Of a stretch of DNA of 46,189 nt, positions 1-7,354 are shown in pieces. Origin of the DNA: Clostridia bacterium (GTDB lineage Bacteria > Bacillota > DSM-521 > Neomoorellales > Neomoorellaceae); assembly GCA_030445865.1 (NCBI GenBank), contig JASUSV010000010.1, forward strand, positions 1 to 46,189, given 5' to 3'. A model generated the notes under the pieces. That model made no database searches. It saw only the letters and a program-made list of their open reading frames with translations, and was not told the DNA's origin. The position numbers and the translations under genes are program-made. Within the stretch, counting starts at the first letter, position 1. The number at the start of each line of letters is the position of its first letter.

Positions 1-2
1 GG

Positions 3-47
3 TCGAATTTGCCGGGAAGTCCGCCGGAGCTTGAGGCCGAGCGCTAG
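3..47 (+). CDS. C-terminal tail of an upstream gene (partial)
   Basis: The frame starting at base 3 is open from the window edge to TAG at 45-47 and would encode the last 14 residues of a protein (ending PPELEAER). In related Clostridia the gene before rplU is often a ribonuclease G/E family gene, so this may be its end. Fourteen residues cannot establish identity, and the open frame could be chance. Confidence 0.3.
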   Translation, partial: SNLPGSPPELEAER

Positions 48-68
48 TTTGGCCCGCGAGGAGAATCC

Positions 69-104
69 TTTGCGAGCGTAAGCCAAAGCAGGCTGAAAAC
101 TGGG
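69..104 (+). repeat. 36-bp upstream element, copy 1 (before rplU)
   Basis: The segment beginning TTTGCGAGCGTAAGCCA and continuing AGCAGGCTGAAAA recurs almost base for base at 20342-20377 upstream of uppP, with only two or three differences. In both places it lies about 55-58 bp upstream of a TTGACA -35 box. A small inverted repeat (ACTG/CAGT, 100-111) follows this copy. Its function is unknown. It could be a regulator binding site, an UP-like element, or a dispersed repeat that carries a promoter. Confidence 0.7.
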
Positions 105-123
105 GAGTCAGTGCTGGCGAACC

Positions 124-153
124 TTGACAAGGCTTTTGCGGATGTGCTAAACT
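124..153 (+). promoter_or_regulatory. Sigma-A promoter of the rplU operon
   Basis: A perfect TTGACA (124-129) and TAAACT (148-153) are separated by 18 bp, 98 bp upstream of the rplU ATG. This is the only strong promoter seen in front of the ribosomal gene cluster. The uppP promoter has the same -35 and -10 hexamers. Confidence 0.75.
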
Positions 154-240
154 GCAGGAGCGAAAGCTTAAAACCGCACGGCCCGGGTTCAAAACGCCTG
201 CAAGGGGCTACCTGGGGACGGCGAGTCTTTGGCTTGGGAG
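154..240 (+). promoter_or_regulatory. rplU 5' leader, candidate L21 autoregulatory leader
   Basis: About 90 nt of untranslated leader separates the promoter from the rplU ribosome binding site (GGGAGGAAAT, 237-246). Firmicutes often carry a structured L21 leader RNA here. The leader is GC-rich with complementary blocks (CCCGGG near 182, CCTGGGG near 211), but I cannot confirm the Rfam L21-leader consensus by eye, so this rests mainly on position. Confidence 0.3.
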
Positions 241-250
241 GAAATATAAA

Positions 251-568
251 ATGTACGCCATTATTGAAACAGGCGGTAAGCAATACCGCGTCAGTGAAGG
301 CGAAAGCCTCCGAGTAGAAAAGTTGCCCGTTGCCGAGGGCGAGATGGTGACCCTGGATCGCGTCCTGGCCGTTGGTAGCGAAGAAGGCCTGAAGGTAGGC
401 AAACCCATTTTGCAGGGCGCCAGAGTGCTGGCCAGGGTAGAAAAGCAGGGCAAAGGCAAGAAAATCATTGTTTTCAAGTATAAGCCTAAAAAGAACTACC
501 GGCGCAAGCAAGGCCACCGCCAACCCTATACCCAGATCCGCATTGAAAAAATAGAAATCGGTCAATGA
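251..568 (+). CDS. rplU: 50S ribosomal protein L21
   Basis: This 105-residue protein begins [14 protein letters not shown], the typical L21 start, and has the basic RNA-binding segment [19 protein letters not shown] near residues 77-95, the usual family C-terminal signature. L21 binds 23S rRNA in the large subunit. The ATG at 251 follows GGGAGGAAAT at good spacing. The stop overlaps the ATG of prp (ATGA), so the two are translationally coupled. It is the first gene of a cluster running through prp, rpmA, a Spo0B-like gene and obg, the classical Bacillus/Clostridium order. Confidence 0.98.
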   Translation: MYAIIETGGKQYRVSEGESLRVEKLPVAEGEMVTLDRVLAVGSEEGLKVGKPILQGARVLARVEKQGKGKKIIVFKYKPKKNYRRKQGHRQPYTQIRIEKIEIGQ

Positions 569-903
569 CCAGGATAATAATCTGGCGGCAGGCCGAAGGC
601 GGGATAAAAGGCTTCGAAGTAAAAGGGCATGCCGGTTTCCAGGCTAAGGGGAAAGACATCGTTTGCGCCGCCGTTTCAGCCTTAACCCAAACCAGCGTTT
701 TGGGGCTGGAAAAATACTTGGCCACACCACCCCAGGTAAGCATTGAGGCCGGTAAATTAACCTGTTTTTTGCCGCCCGGATTGTCTGGCCAGGAAGAGGA
801 AAGAGCGCATATAATCCTGGAGACTATGTATTTAGGCTTGCGAGCCATCGCCGCAAGCTACCAAGATTACATCCAGTTAGAGACGAGGAGGTGGACCGAT
901 TGA
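565..903 (+). CDS. prp: Ribosomal-processing cysteine protease Prp
   Basis: This 112-residue protein belongs to the YsxB/Prp family. Prp removes the N-terminal extension of ribosomal protein L27 in Firmicutes and related bacteria, which is needed for a functional peptidyl-transferase centre. The expected dyad is present: His22 in KGHAGF and Cys34 in [13 protein letters not shown], the same spacing as in characterised Prp. The gene overlaps rplU by 4 bp upstream and rpmA, its substrate gene, downstream. The L27 encoded next carries the matching cleavage motif, which supports the assignment. Confidence 0.95.
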   Translation: MTRIIIWRQAEGGIKGFEVKGHAGFQAKGKDIVCAAVSALTQTSVLGLEKYLATPPQVSIEAGKLTCFLPPGLSGQEEERAHIILETMYLGLRAIAASYQDYIQLETRRWTD

Positions 904-1178
904 AATACATTGATTTGCAATTGTTTGCCCATAAGAAAGGCGTTGGTAGTTCCCGCAACGGCCGCGATAGCGAAGCAAAGCGTTTAGGTGTTAAAAGGCA
1001 TGACGGCCAGTTCGTGCGCGCGGGCAATATTCTGGTTCGCCAGCGAGGGACGAAAATTCACCCCGGCAAGAATGTTGGCCTGGGCAAAGACGATACCTTA
1101 TTTGCTCTTATCGACGGCATCGTGCGTTACGAGCAGAAGGGTCGGGATAAGAAACAGGTCAGCGTTTATGCCTGTTAA
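900..1178 (+). CDS. rpmA: 50S ribosomal protein L27 with Prp-cleavable N-terminal extension
   Basis: L27 of 92 residues from a TTG start at 900. The TTG overlaps the prp stop (TTGA) and follows AGGAGG at 886-891 with about 8 nt spacing. The in-frame GTG at 891 lies next to that ribosome binding site and is unlikely to be used. The protein starts [18 protein letters not shown]. The LQLF|AHKKG stretch matches the Firmicutes pro-L27 motif cut by Prp after Phe9, exposing the N-terminus that reaches the peptidyl-transferase centre. The body ([18 protein letters not shown]) is typical L27. Confidence 0.96.
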   Translation: MKYIDLQLFAHKKGVGSSRNGRDSEAKRLGVKRHDGQFVRAGNILVRQRGTKIHPGKNVGLGKDDTLFALIDGIVRYEQKGRDKKQVSVYAC

Positions 1179-1182
1179 GGAC

Positions 1183-1210
1183 TTAACCCCTGGAAATCTC
1201 CAGGGGTTAA
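1183..1210 (+). other. Strong hairpin between rpmA and the spo0B-like gene
   Basis: TTAACCCCTGG (1183-1193) and CCAGGGGTTAA (1200-1210) form a perfect 11-bp stem with a 6-nt loop, just after the L27 stop. No T-run follows on the + strand, so it is not a canonical intrinsic terminator. It could protect the rplU-rpmA mRNA 3' end, be a processing site, or partly attenuate transcription between the abundant ribosomal genes and the low-demand downstream genes. Confidence 0.6.
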
Positions 1211-1236
1211 AAAATAATGGGGAGAGGTTCGAAGAT

Positions 1237-1776
1237 ATGGCCGGCCAGACCATCGAAGCCCTGGCCCTTTTACGGGCCCAGAGGCATAGTTTTTTAAACC
1301 ACCTACAGGTGATTTCAGGCTTTTTGCAGCTGGGTAAACCGGAACGCGCCCTTGATTATTTAAAAGAAGTTCAGCTTGAGCTAGAAAATTGGGGTAGGAT
1401 CATGCGGCTTAAGGTCCCCGAGGTGGCCTTTGTAAGTTTATGTAAACTTGAAAAGGCCCGTATGCAGGAGATAGCCACGAATATTGATACCAGCACTAAT
1501 TTAGCCGGCTTTAATTTAGAGGAAGATGTAGCATGTAGAATAACAGATGCCGCGTGGGAAGCGGCTTTGTCTCTGGCGGGCTATGGCGGCACCTTAAAAG
1601 TCAGCCTTAAACCCTCTCCGGAAGGTTATTGCTGGACGTTTAAAGTAAGTCCTTTAAAAGATGAGGGGGCCTGCTGGGCTTCCCATATTTACAGCCTGGA
1701 GGAGATGCTGGCCGGAACGCCGGGGAAATACTCCTGGGAACCCGATGCAGGGGAGCTTAAAGTATGGCTGGGTTAA
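1237..1776 (+). CDS. Spo0B-type sporulation phosphotransferase domain protein
   Basis: This 179-residue protein resembles the Spo0B / SpoOB-type sensor-kinase dimerisation domain. Residues 12-36 read LRAQRHSFLNHLQVISGFLQL, the signature in which the His (His17) accepts phosphate. An alpha-helical segment and a degenerate ATPase-like C-terminal part follow, as in Spo0B, which passes phosphate between Spo0F and Spo0A. The ATG at 1237 is preferred because GGGGAGAGG precedes it; the frame is open further upstream but overlaps rpmA. Position between rpmA and obg matches spo0B of Bacillus. Whether it acts in a full phosphorelay here cannot be told. Confidence 0.8.
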   Translation: MAGQTIEALALLRAQRHSFLNHLQVISGFLQLGKPERALDYLKEVQLELENWGRIMRLKVPEVAFVSLCKLEKARMQEIATNIDTSTNLAGFNLEEDVACRITDAAWEAALSLAGYGGTLKVSLKPSPEGYCWTFKVSPLKDEGACWASHIYSLEEMLAGTPGKYSWEPDAGELKVWLG

Positions 1777-1858
1777 AGAGCCCGGAAGCCTTTTACCCCG
1801 GCCGGGGGAGGAGCAATTAAAACCGGGATAGCTTGGCGGTTATTTAAGGTGGTAGCTC

Positions 1859-2875
1859 GTGTTTTACGATGAAGCCAAAATATACGTCCGCAGCGGCGAT
1901 GGCGGTAACGGAGCGGTGGCTTTTCGCCGGGAAAAATACGTCCCGCGGGGTGGCCCCAGCGGCGGGGATGGCGGCCGCGGCGGCAGCGTTATTTTAATAG
2001 CCGATCCCAGCCTACATACCCTTGTTGATTTTCGCTATAAGCGCCATTACTACGCCCAGAGAGGTGAGCACGGCCAGGGCAAGAATAAGCACGGGAAAAA
2101 CGCGCCCGATCTTATCTTAAAAGTGCCCGTGGGCACGGTTGTCCGCGATGCTCAGACGGGTGAATTGCTGGCCGATCTTTCCGAGGCCGGCCAGCAGGTA
2201 GTGGTGGCCGCCGGCGGCCGGGGCGGCCGGGGTAACGCCCGGTTTGCCACGCCTACGAACCGCGCCCCTACTTATGCCGAGAAAGGCGCGCCCGGGGAGG
2301 AGCGCTGGCTTTATTTAGAGCTTAAACTGCTTGCCGATGTGGGATTAATTGGCCTGCCTAACGCCGGCAAATCTTCCCTGCTTGCCAGGATATCGGCGGC
2401 CCGGCCCAAAATTGCCGATTATCCTTTTACTACCCTTACTCCCAATCTCGGCGTGGTGAGCTTGGGTGAAGGCCGCTCTATTGTGGTGGCCGACATTCCC
2501 GGCCTAATTGCCGGTGCCCATGAGGGAGCGGGTTTGGGGTTAAAATTTTTGCGGCACATCGAGCGCACCCGCCTTCTGCTGCATGTAATTGATGTAAGCT
2601 TCAAAAGCGGTCCGGAAATTTTAGCCGATTGGGAGACGGTCAGAAAGGAATTAAGGGCCTATGACCCCGAGCTAGAAGCGCGGCCGCAGATTGTGGCCGC
2701 TAACAAAATTGACCTACCGGGGGCCCGGGAAAATGTAGATTTGCTACGGGAAAAATTAGGATCGGAATACGAAATTGTTCCCATCTCGGCTTTGACCGGG
2801 GAAGGGATAGACGGGCTGCTTTATAGAATTGAGCAGAAGTTGCGCTCTACAGGACAGGGTGGGAGTAAAGTTTGA
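1859..2875 (+). CDS. obg: GTPase Obg (ribosome assembly / stress)
   Basis: Obg family GTPase of 338 residues. The N-terminal glycine-rich Obg fold (residues 1-158, e.g. [21 protein letters not shown]) is followed by a G domain with P-loop GLPNAGKSS (165-173), the G3 motif DIPGLI and G4 NKID. Obg acts in 50S maturation and, in Bacillus, in sporulation and stress signalling. The C-terminal OCT domain found in the longer B. subtilis protein is absent; it ends soon after the G domain. GTG start at 1859 with AAGGTGG upstream. The stop overlaps the TTG start of proB. Confidence 0.96.
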   Translation: MFYDEAKIYVRSGDGGNGAVAFRREKYVPRGGPSGGDGGRGGSVILIADPSLHTLVDFRYKRHYYAQRGEHGQGKNKHGKNAPDLILKVPVGTVVRDAQTGELLADLSEAGQQVVVAAGGRGGRGNARFATPTNRAPTYAEKGAPGEERWLYLELKLLADVGLIGLPNAGKSSLLARISAARPKIADYPFTTLTPNLGVVSLGEGRSIVVADIPGLIAGAHEGAGLGLKFLRHIERTRLLLHVIDVSFKSGPEILADWETVRKELRAYDPELEARPQIVAANKIDLPGARENVDLLREKLGSEYEIVPISALTGEGIDGLLYRIEQKLRSTGQGGSKV

Positions 2876-4008
2876 TCGAAGAAGCCTACCGTTCCAACCT
2901 TAAAAATGTCAGGCGTTTGGTAGTAAAGGTCGGCACCAGCATTTTGACTTACGCCACCGGAAGGTTGAATCTGGAGCGCATGGAGCGCCTGGTCCGCGAG
3001 CTGGCCGGGCTGGCCAATGCCGGCTACCAGGTTATTTTAGTTACTTCCGGTGCCGTAGGGGCGGGCATGGGGCGTTTGGGCTTAAAAGAAAGGCCCCGCA
3101 CTATGCCGGAAAAGCAGGCGGCGGCTGCCGTCGGGCAGGGGTTGCTCATGCATATGTATGAAAAATTTTTTAGCGAATACGGACGCGTAGTGGCCCAGAT
3201 TCTTTTAACTAAAGAAGACTTGGCCGACCGGCGGCGCTACCTTAATGCCCGCCACACATTGGGCGCCCTGCTGCGCCTGGGAGTTGTCCCCGTAATTAAT
3301 GAAAACGATACGGTGGCCGTTGATGAAATCCGCGTCGGGGATAATGATACCCTTTCGGCCCTGGTCGCCGGCCTGGCAGATGCCGAACTCCTGGTGCTGC
3401 TGACGGATATCGACGGCCTTTATACTGCCGATCCCCAGCACGACCCGGAAGCCACGCTCATACCCCTGGTTGAAGAGATTACGCCGGAAATCGAGGCTTT
3501 GGCGGGAGGAAGGGGTTCGCGCTGGTCGGTAGGTGGCATGCAGACTAAGTTGCAGGCCGCCCGGCTGGCGACCAGCTTCGGGATACCCATGGTTATTACC
3601 AGCGGCCTGGAGGCGGGCCGCCTGGCTGCCATCTTAGCCGGAAAAAGGGTCGGAACGCTCTTTCTGCCTAAAGAGCACCGCCTTCATGCCCGCAAGAAAT
3701 GGCTGGCCTACTGCCCCCCGGCTCCCGGTCTTATTAAGATCGACCCGGGCGCGGAGCGGGCGATACTAAATGAAGGCAAGAGCCTTTTGCCAAGCGGTAT
3801 TATAGAGGTGGTAGGGGATTTCGGCCAGGGCGCGGTGGTAAGCGTGGTTACAGTCGAGGGAAAAGAGATCGCCAAGGGCATGGTAAATTACCCTGCCGAA
3901 GATATCCGGCGTATTCAAGGGAGGAAAACGGGCGAGATTGTAGAAATTCTCGGATATAAGGATTATGACGAAGTTATCCATCGCGATAATCTGGTTATTT
4001 TAGTCTAA
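2872..4008 (+). CDS. proB: Glutamate 5-kinase
   Basis: ProB phosphorylates glutamate to gamma-glutamyl phosphate, the first step of proline synthesis. The 378-residue protein has the amino-acid-kinase fold (residues about 14-265: [50 protein letters not shown]) and a C-terminal PUA domain (about 285-365), the long form of the family. The TTG start at 2872 overlaps the obg stop (TTGA) behind GGTGGGAG. proA follows after 12 bp, so the two consecutive enzymes are made together. Confidence 0.97.
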   Translation: MIEEAYRSNLKNVRRLVVKVGTSILTYATGRLNLERMERLVRELAGLANAGYQVILVTSGAVGAGMGRLGLKERPRTMPEKQAAAAVGQGLLMHMYEKFFSEYGRVVAQILLTKEDLADRRRYLNARHTLGALLRLGVVPVINENDTVAVDEIRVGDNDTLSALVAGLADAELLVLLTDIDGLYTADPQHDPEATLIPLVEEITPEIEALAGGRGSRWSVGGMQTKLQAARLATSFGIPMVITSGLEAGRLAAILAGKRVGTLFLPKEHRLHARKKWLAYCPPAPGLIKIDPGAERAILNEGKSLLPSGIIEVVGDFGQGAVVSVVTVEGKEIAKGMVNYPAEDIRRIQGRKTGEIVEILGYKDYDEVIHRDNLVILV

Positions 4009-4020
4009 GGAGGATTACCG

Positions 4021-5280
4021 GTGAACGAGATTGAAGCCGAAGTATTGGGTAAAGGTCGGCGGGCAAAAGAGGCGGCTAGGCGCCTGGCCGCCATAGGTAC
4101 GGAGATTAAAAATAAAGCCCTCGAGGCCATGGCCGCCGCCTTGGAAGAGAAGAGGGAGGAAATCCTGGCCGCCAACGAACTCGATATGGCGGCAGGCAGA
4201 GAAAAAGGGCTATCAAAGGCTTTGCTCGACCGCCTTCTTTTAAATCCAAAAAGAATTGCCGAGATGGCTGAGGGTTTAAGGGCTTTAGTGGCGCTCCCGG
4301 ATCCCGTAGGGGAAATCATGTCCATGTGGACGCGGCCTAACGGTCTGCAGATAGGCCGCATGCGCGTACCTTTAGGAGTAATTGGCATTATTTACGAAGC
4401 GCGCCCCAACGTGACGGTAGACGCTGCGGGCTTATGCCTGAAGACGGGCAATGCCGTAATTTTACGAGGCGGCTCGGAAGCCTTTAATTCCAACCGGGCC
4501 ATTACCCGCGTTATTAGCGCCGCGGCTACGGGGGCCGGTATTCCGGAAGGAGCCATTCAGCTTATTGAAACTACCGACCGCGAGGCCGTAAATATAATGC
4601 TTAAGATGAATGAATACCTGGATGTCTTGATCCCGAGAGGGGGCGCTAGCCTCATCCAGACGGTAGTTAAAAACGCTACCGTACCGGTCATCGAAACCGG
4701 GGTGGGCAACTGCCATGTTTATGTGGATGCAGGCGCCGACCTGGCCATGGCCCAGGAGATAGTTATAAACGCTAAAACGCAGCGGCCCGGCGTCTGCAAC
4801 GCCATGGAAACCCTGCTGGTGCATAAAGATGTGGCCGCCGAGCTCTTGCCTCCCCTGGCTAAAAGGCTTACGGAGCTGGGGGTGGAATTGCGGGGGGATG
4901 AGGTAACCCGTGCCCTGGTACCTCATGCTATCCCTGCTACCGAGGAAGATTGGGCTACGGAATACCTGGACCTCATTTTAGCTATTAGAGTAGTAAATAA
5001 CTTGGAAGAGGCTATAGAGCACATTCATAAATACGGCACCAAACACTCGGAAGCCATTGTTACTAACGATTACAACCGGGCGCGCCGCTTCTTGCAGGAA
5101 GTGGACGCGGCGGCGGTTTACGTCAACGCTTCCACCCGCTTCACCGACGGTTACCAGTACGGCTTTGGCGCTGAAATAGGTATCAGCACGCAGAAGTTGC
5201 ATGCCCGTGGCCCCATGGGCCCTGAACAGCTAACAACTTTTAAATATATCGTTTTCGGCAGTGGACAGATCCGCCAGTAA
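4021..5280 (+). CDS. proA: Gamma-glutamyl phosphate reductase
   Basis: ProA reduces gamma-glutamyl phosphate to glutamate semialdehyde with NADPH. The 419-residue length is normal. Family motifs are present: MRVPLGVIGIIYEARPNV, LRGGSEAFNSN, and the catalytic-cysteine segment QRPGVCNAMETLL. The C-terminus reads RFTDGYQYGFGAEIGIST. The GTG start follows AAGGAGG. No proC is visible in the window. Confidence 0.97.
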   Translation: MNEIEAEVLGKGRRAKEAARRLAAIGTEIKNKALEAMAAALEEKREEILAANELDMAAGREKGLSKALLDRLLLNPKRIAEMAEGLRALVALPDPVGEIMSMWTRPNGLQIGRMRVPLGVIGIIYEARPNVTVDAAGLCLKTGNAVILRGGSEAFNSNRAITRVISAAATGAGIPEGAIQLIETTDREAVNIMLKMNEYLDVLIPRGGASLIQTVVKNATVPVIETGVGNCHVYVDAGADLAMAQEIVINAKTQRPGVCNAMETLLVHKDVAAELLPPLAKRLTELGVELRGDEVTRALVPHAIPATEEDWATEYLDLILAIRVVNNLEEAIEHIHKYGTKHSEAIVTNDYNRARRFLQEVDAAAVYVNASTRFTDGYQYGFGAEIGISTQKLHARGPMGPEQLTTFKYIVFGSGQIRQ

Positions 5281-5289
5281 TTTGTTACA

Positions 5290-5928
5290 ATGGCAAAAGA
5301 AGTATTTTCTCGAAATACAGAGCGCCTGGGTATCATGGGTGGCACTTTTGATCCCATTCATTTCGGCCACCTGGTAACCGCCGAGGCGGCACGACATGAG
5401 TTTTCGCTGGAAAAAGTTATTTTTGTGCCTTCCGGACTCCCGCCCCACAAAAAGGGGTACCAGGTCACGCCGGCAGAGCATCGCTACCGGATGACTGTGC
5501 TGGCGACGCGAAATAACCCCTATTTTGCGGTTTCGCGGGTCGAAATCGACCGCCCTGGTTATTCTTACGCTATAGATACGGTGCTCGAGTTCCGGAAATG
5601 TTACGGTAAAGAGGTAGAGCTTTATTTTATTACCGGTGCCGATGCGATCCTAGAGATACTTACCTGGAAAGATGTTAATTTGCTTTTGCAGGAATGTCAA
5701 TTTATTGCAGCTACACGCCCGGGGTTTCACCTTGAAAGGCTCCAGGAGGCTCTTCCAGGTTTGCCGGTAGAGGGAAGGCACCGCATCCATTTCATCGAAG
5801 TCCCGGCCCTGGCCATCTCTTCTACGGACATCCGGAAAAGGGTTAAAGAAGGGAGACCGATAAAATACTTATTGCCGGACGACGTAGAAGAGTACATTCG
5901 CTGCCATGACCTGTACCTTGAAGGGTAG
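5290..5928 (+). CDS. nadD: Nicotinate-nucleotide adenylyltransferase
   Basis: NadD makes deamido-NAD from nicotinate mononucleotide and ATP. The nucleotidyltransferase signature [15 protein letters not shown] begins at about residue 14, and [13 protein letters not shown] near the C-terminus is the second ATP-binding motif. At 212 residues it is typical. The ATG at 5290 lies 9 bp after proA and has a weak ribosome binding site, so coupling to proA is likely. About 13 residues precede the core fold, so a slightly later start is possible. Confidence 0.94.
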   Translation: MAKEVFSRNTERLGIMGGTFDPIHFGHLVTAEAARHEFSLEKVIFVPSGLPPHKKGYQVTPAEHRYRMTVLATRNNPYFAVSRVEIDRPGYSYAIDTVLEFRKCYGKEVELYFITGADAILEILTWKDVNLLLQECQFIAATRPGFHLERLQEALPGLPVEGRHRIHFIEVPALAISSTDIRKRVKEGRPIKYLLPDDVEEYIRCHDLYLEG

Positions 5929-6008
5929 GTTTTGGTCAGGGGGCAATGTATACTACAGGGGCAAGGACTATATACTAGTTATTACTAAAAAAGAAGAGGT
6001 GAAGTTTA

Positions 6009-6257
6009 TTGTCGCGGACCCTTTATGTCGGCAACCTGCCCTGGTCGACGACGGAAGAAGAGCTAGCCCGGGCTTTCGGTGCCCACGGGGAAGTAATCAG
6101 TGCCCGCATTATTACCGACCGCCAGACCGGTAGATCCCGCGGTTTTGGCTTTGTCGAAGTTAACGACGCCGATGCCGACCGCATGATCGCCGCTATGAAC
6201 GGTGCTGAACTAGGCAAGCGGGTACTGACGGTGAACGAAGCCAGGCCGCGTACTTAA
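6009..6257 (+). CDS. Small RRM-type RNA-binding protein
   Basis: This 82-residue protein is a single RNA recognition motif. RNP2 is LYVGNL (residues 5-10) and RNP1 is RGFGFVEV (about 44-51), with the usual beta-alpha-beta-beta-alpha-beta spacing. Such single-RRM proteins in bacteria bind RNA and are often cold- or growth-phase-related; the target here is unknown. TTG start at 6009 behind AGAGGTGA. An intrinsic terminator follows directly. No clear promoter is seen in the 80-bp gap after nadD. Confidence 0.9.
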   Translation: MSRTLYVGNLPWSTTEEELARAFGAHGEVISARIITDRQTGRSRGFGFVEVNDADADRMIAAMNGAELGKRVLTVNEARPRT

Positions 6258-6270
6258 GAGTACAGCCGGC

Positions 6271-6299
6271 AAACCTCCTATCTCGCATAGGAGGTTTTT
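6271..6299 (+). terminator. Intrinsic terminator after the RRM gene
   Basis: AAACCTCCTAT (6271-6281), a CTCGC loop and ATAGGAGGTTT (6287-6297) make an 11-bp stem running into TTTTT. This is a canonical rho-independent terminator that closes the unit ending with the RRM gene. Confidence 0.9.
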
Positions 6300-6324
6300 C
6301 TTCAATTTTAGAGGAGATGGTTTC

Positions 6325-6906
6325 TTGCTGGAGGAAAATTATTTATGCCGGCTTCTGGCCCAAAAACTACCGCCAGGGCGCTATCACCATTCTTTGCGGG
6401 TAGCCGAAGTTTCTCAGGAGCTGGCCGCCAGGTTCTCCCTTTCCGTGCCTAAAGCCAGAACGGCCGCGCTACTACACGACTACGCTCGCGATCTTCCGCC
6501 GGGAGAATTAGTCGCCTTAGCCAGGAAGGGTGGGCTGATTCAGAATCCCCTGGAAGAAAGGGCGCCGGTTTTGTTGCACGGCCCCGTCGGGGCTTGGCTT
6601 ATAGAACGCGACCTGGGAGTTATCGACCCCGAGATTTTGGAGGCGGTGGCCTGCCATACCGTAGGCCGGCCGGGTATGGGCCCGCTTGCCAGGTTGATTT
6701 ATCTGGCAGACGCCATCGAGCCGGGGAGGGATTATCCCGGAGTCTCTTCTTTGCGCGAGCTGGCGAAAAAAGATCTGGATGCAGCCCTGGCGGAAGCTTT
6801 TAAGGCCAGCATACTCTATATTTTATCTAAGCGTCAGCTATTGCACCCCTTGACGGTGGAAGCCTGGAATTACTTGCTTCTGGAAAGAGGTGATGGCTCT
6901 AATTGA
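6325..6906 (+). CDS. yqeK: YqeK-type HD-domain Ap4A hydrolase
   Basis: This 193-residue HD-superfamily metal-dependent phosphohydrolase has a helix with a His (YHHSLRVAEVSQELA) and the HD pair in AALLHDYARDLP, then further metal-ligand His residues (LLHGPVGA, ACHTVGRPGM) and LIYLADAIEPGR. YqeK proteins hydrolyse diadenosine tetraphosphate to ADP. TTG start at 6325 behind AGAGGAGA. Downstream, its stop overlaps the TTG start of rsfS (TTGA). The nadD-yqeK-rsfS neighbourhood is conserved in Firmicutes, here with an RRM gene inserted. Confidence 0.9.
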   Translation: MLEENYLCRLLAQKLPPGRYHHSLRVAEVSQELAARFSLSVPKARTAALLHDYARDLPPGELVALARKGGLIQNPLEERAPVLLHGPVGAWLIERDLGVIDPEILEAVACHTVGRPGMGPLARLIYLADAIEPGRDYPGVSSLRELAKKDLDAALAEAFKASILYILSKRQLLHPLTVEAWNYLLLERGDGSN

Positions 6907-7250
6907 CCCGGTCAGAGGAAATAGCCCGGCTGGTAGCTCGTATAGCATCAGATAAAAAAGGAATGGATGTAGTAATTCTCGATTTGCGAGGTATATCCTT
7001 AATAGCCGATTACTTCGTTATTACCAGCGGCGCCACTACCATCCAGGTGCAGGCCCTGGCCAGACATATTGAAGAAGGGCTGGGGCAGCTCGGGATCAGG
7101 CCGTTGCGGCGCGAGGGCTGGCGCCAGGCGAGCTGGATACTGTTAGACTACGGCGAAGTAGTGGTACACATCTTTTTAGAGGAGGTCCGCCGCTTTTATG
7201 ATTTAGAACGCCTGTGGGGTGATGCCGAAGTTGTCAACTGGGAAGGTTAA
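6903..7250 (+). CDS. rsfS: Ribosomal silencing factor RsfS
   Basis: RsfS binds L14 on the 50S subunit and blocks subunit joining when nutrients are scarce. The 115-residue protein has the family signatures DVVILDLRGISLIADYFVI, EGWRQASWILLDYGEVVVHIF and FYDLERLWGDAE. TTG start overlapping the yqeK stop. A promoter for the next transcript overlaps its 3' end. Confidence 0.96.
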   Translation: MTRSEEIARLVARIASDKKGMDVVILDLRGISLIADYFVITSGATTIQVQALARHIEEGLGQLGIRPLRREGWRQASWILLDYGEVVVHIFLEEVRRFYDLERLWGDAEVVNWEG

Positions 7251-7260
7251 GAGGTATAAT
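7231..7260 (+). promoter_or_regulatory. Candidate sigma-A promoter before leuS
   Basis: TTGTCA (7231-7236) and a perfect TATAAT (7255-7260) are 18 bp apart, inside the end of rsfS. Transcription would begin near 7267, about 90 nt before the leuS ATG and just upstream of a terminator-like hairpin. Confidence 0.65.
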
Positions 7261-7284
7261 AAATGAAGAATGGCGGGAAGTCTT

Positions 7285-7322
7285 AGCCTGCGCGGGCGGT
7301 TTAACCCGGGGAGGCTTTTTTA
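7285..7322 (+). terminator. Intrinsic terminator (possible attenuator) upstream of leuS
   Basis: AGCCT (7285-7289) pairs with AGGCT (7312-7316), with an inner CGGG/CCCG stem and a following run of seven Ts. It lies between the candidate leuS promoter and leuS, so it either ends the rsfS transcript or attenuates leuS. No T-box specifier or T-box consensus is recognisable, and the leader is too short for one. A 7-codon ORF (7263-7286) sits before the hairpin but has no leucine codons. Confidence 0.7.
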
Positions 7323-7354
7323 TTGGAACTGGTTAGAGGGGTGAATTTGATCCT

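Noticed and set aside
1183-1210. Canonical terminator after rpmA
   Set aside because: The stem is excellent but is followed by AAAATAATGG, not a T-run, so I list it only as a hairpin.
988-1236. N-terminal extension of the Spo0B-like frame upstream of ATG 1237
   Set aside because: It overlaps rpmA out of frame and reads as a shadow of L27. A ribosome binding site stands before ATG 1237 instead.
5929-6008. Promoter before the RRM gene
   Set aside because: Two TATACT boxes (5949, 5971) exist, but neither has a reasonable -35 at 16-18 bp.
7261-7354. T-box riboswitch in front of leuS
   Set aside because: The leader is under 100 nt and lacks the T-box sequence and a leucine specifier; only a terminator hairpin is present.
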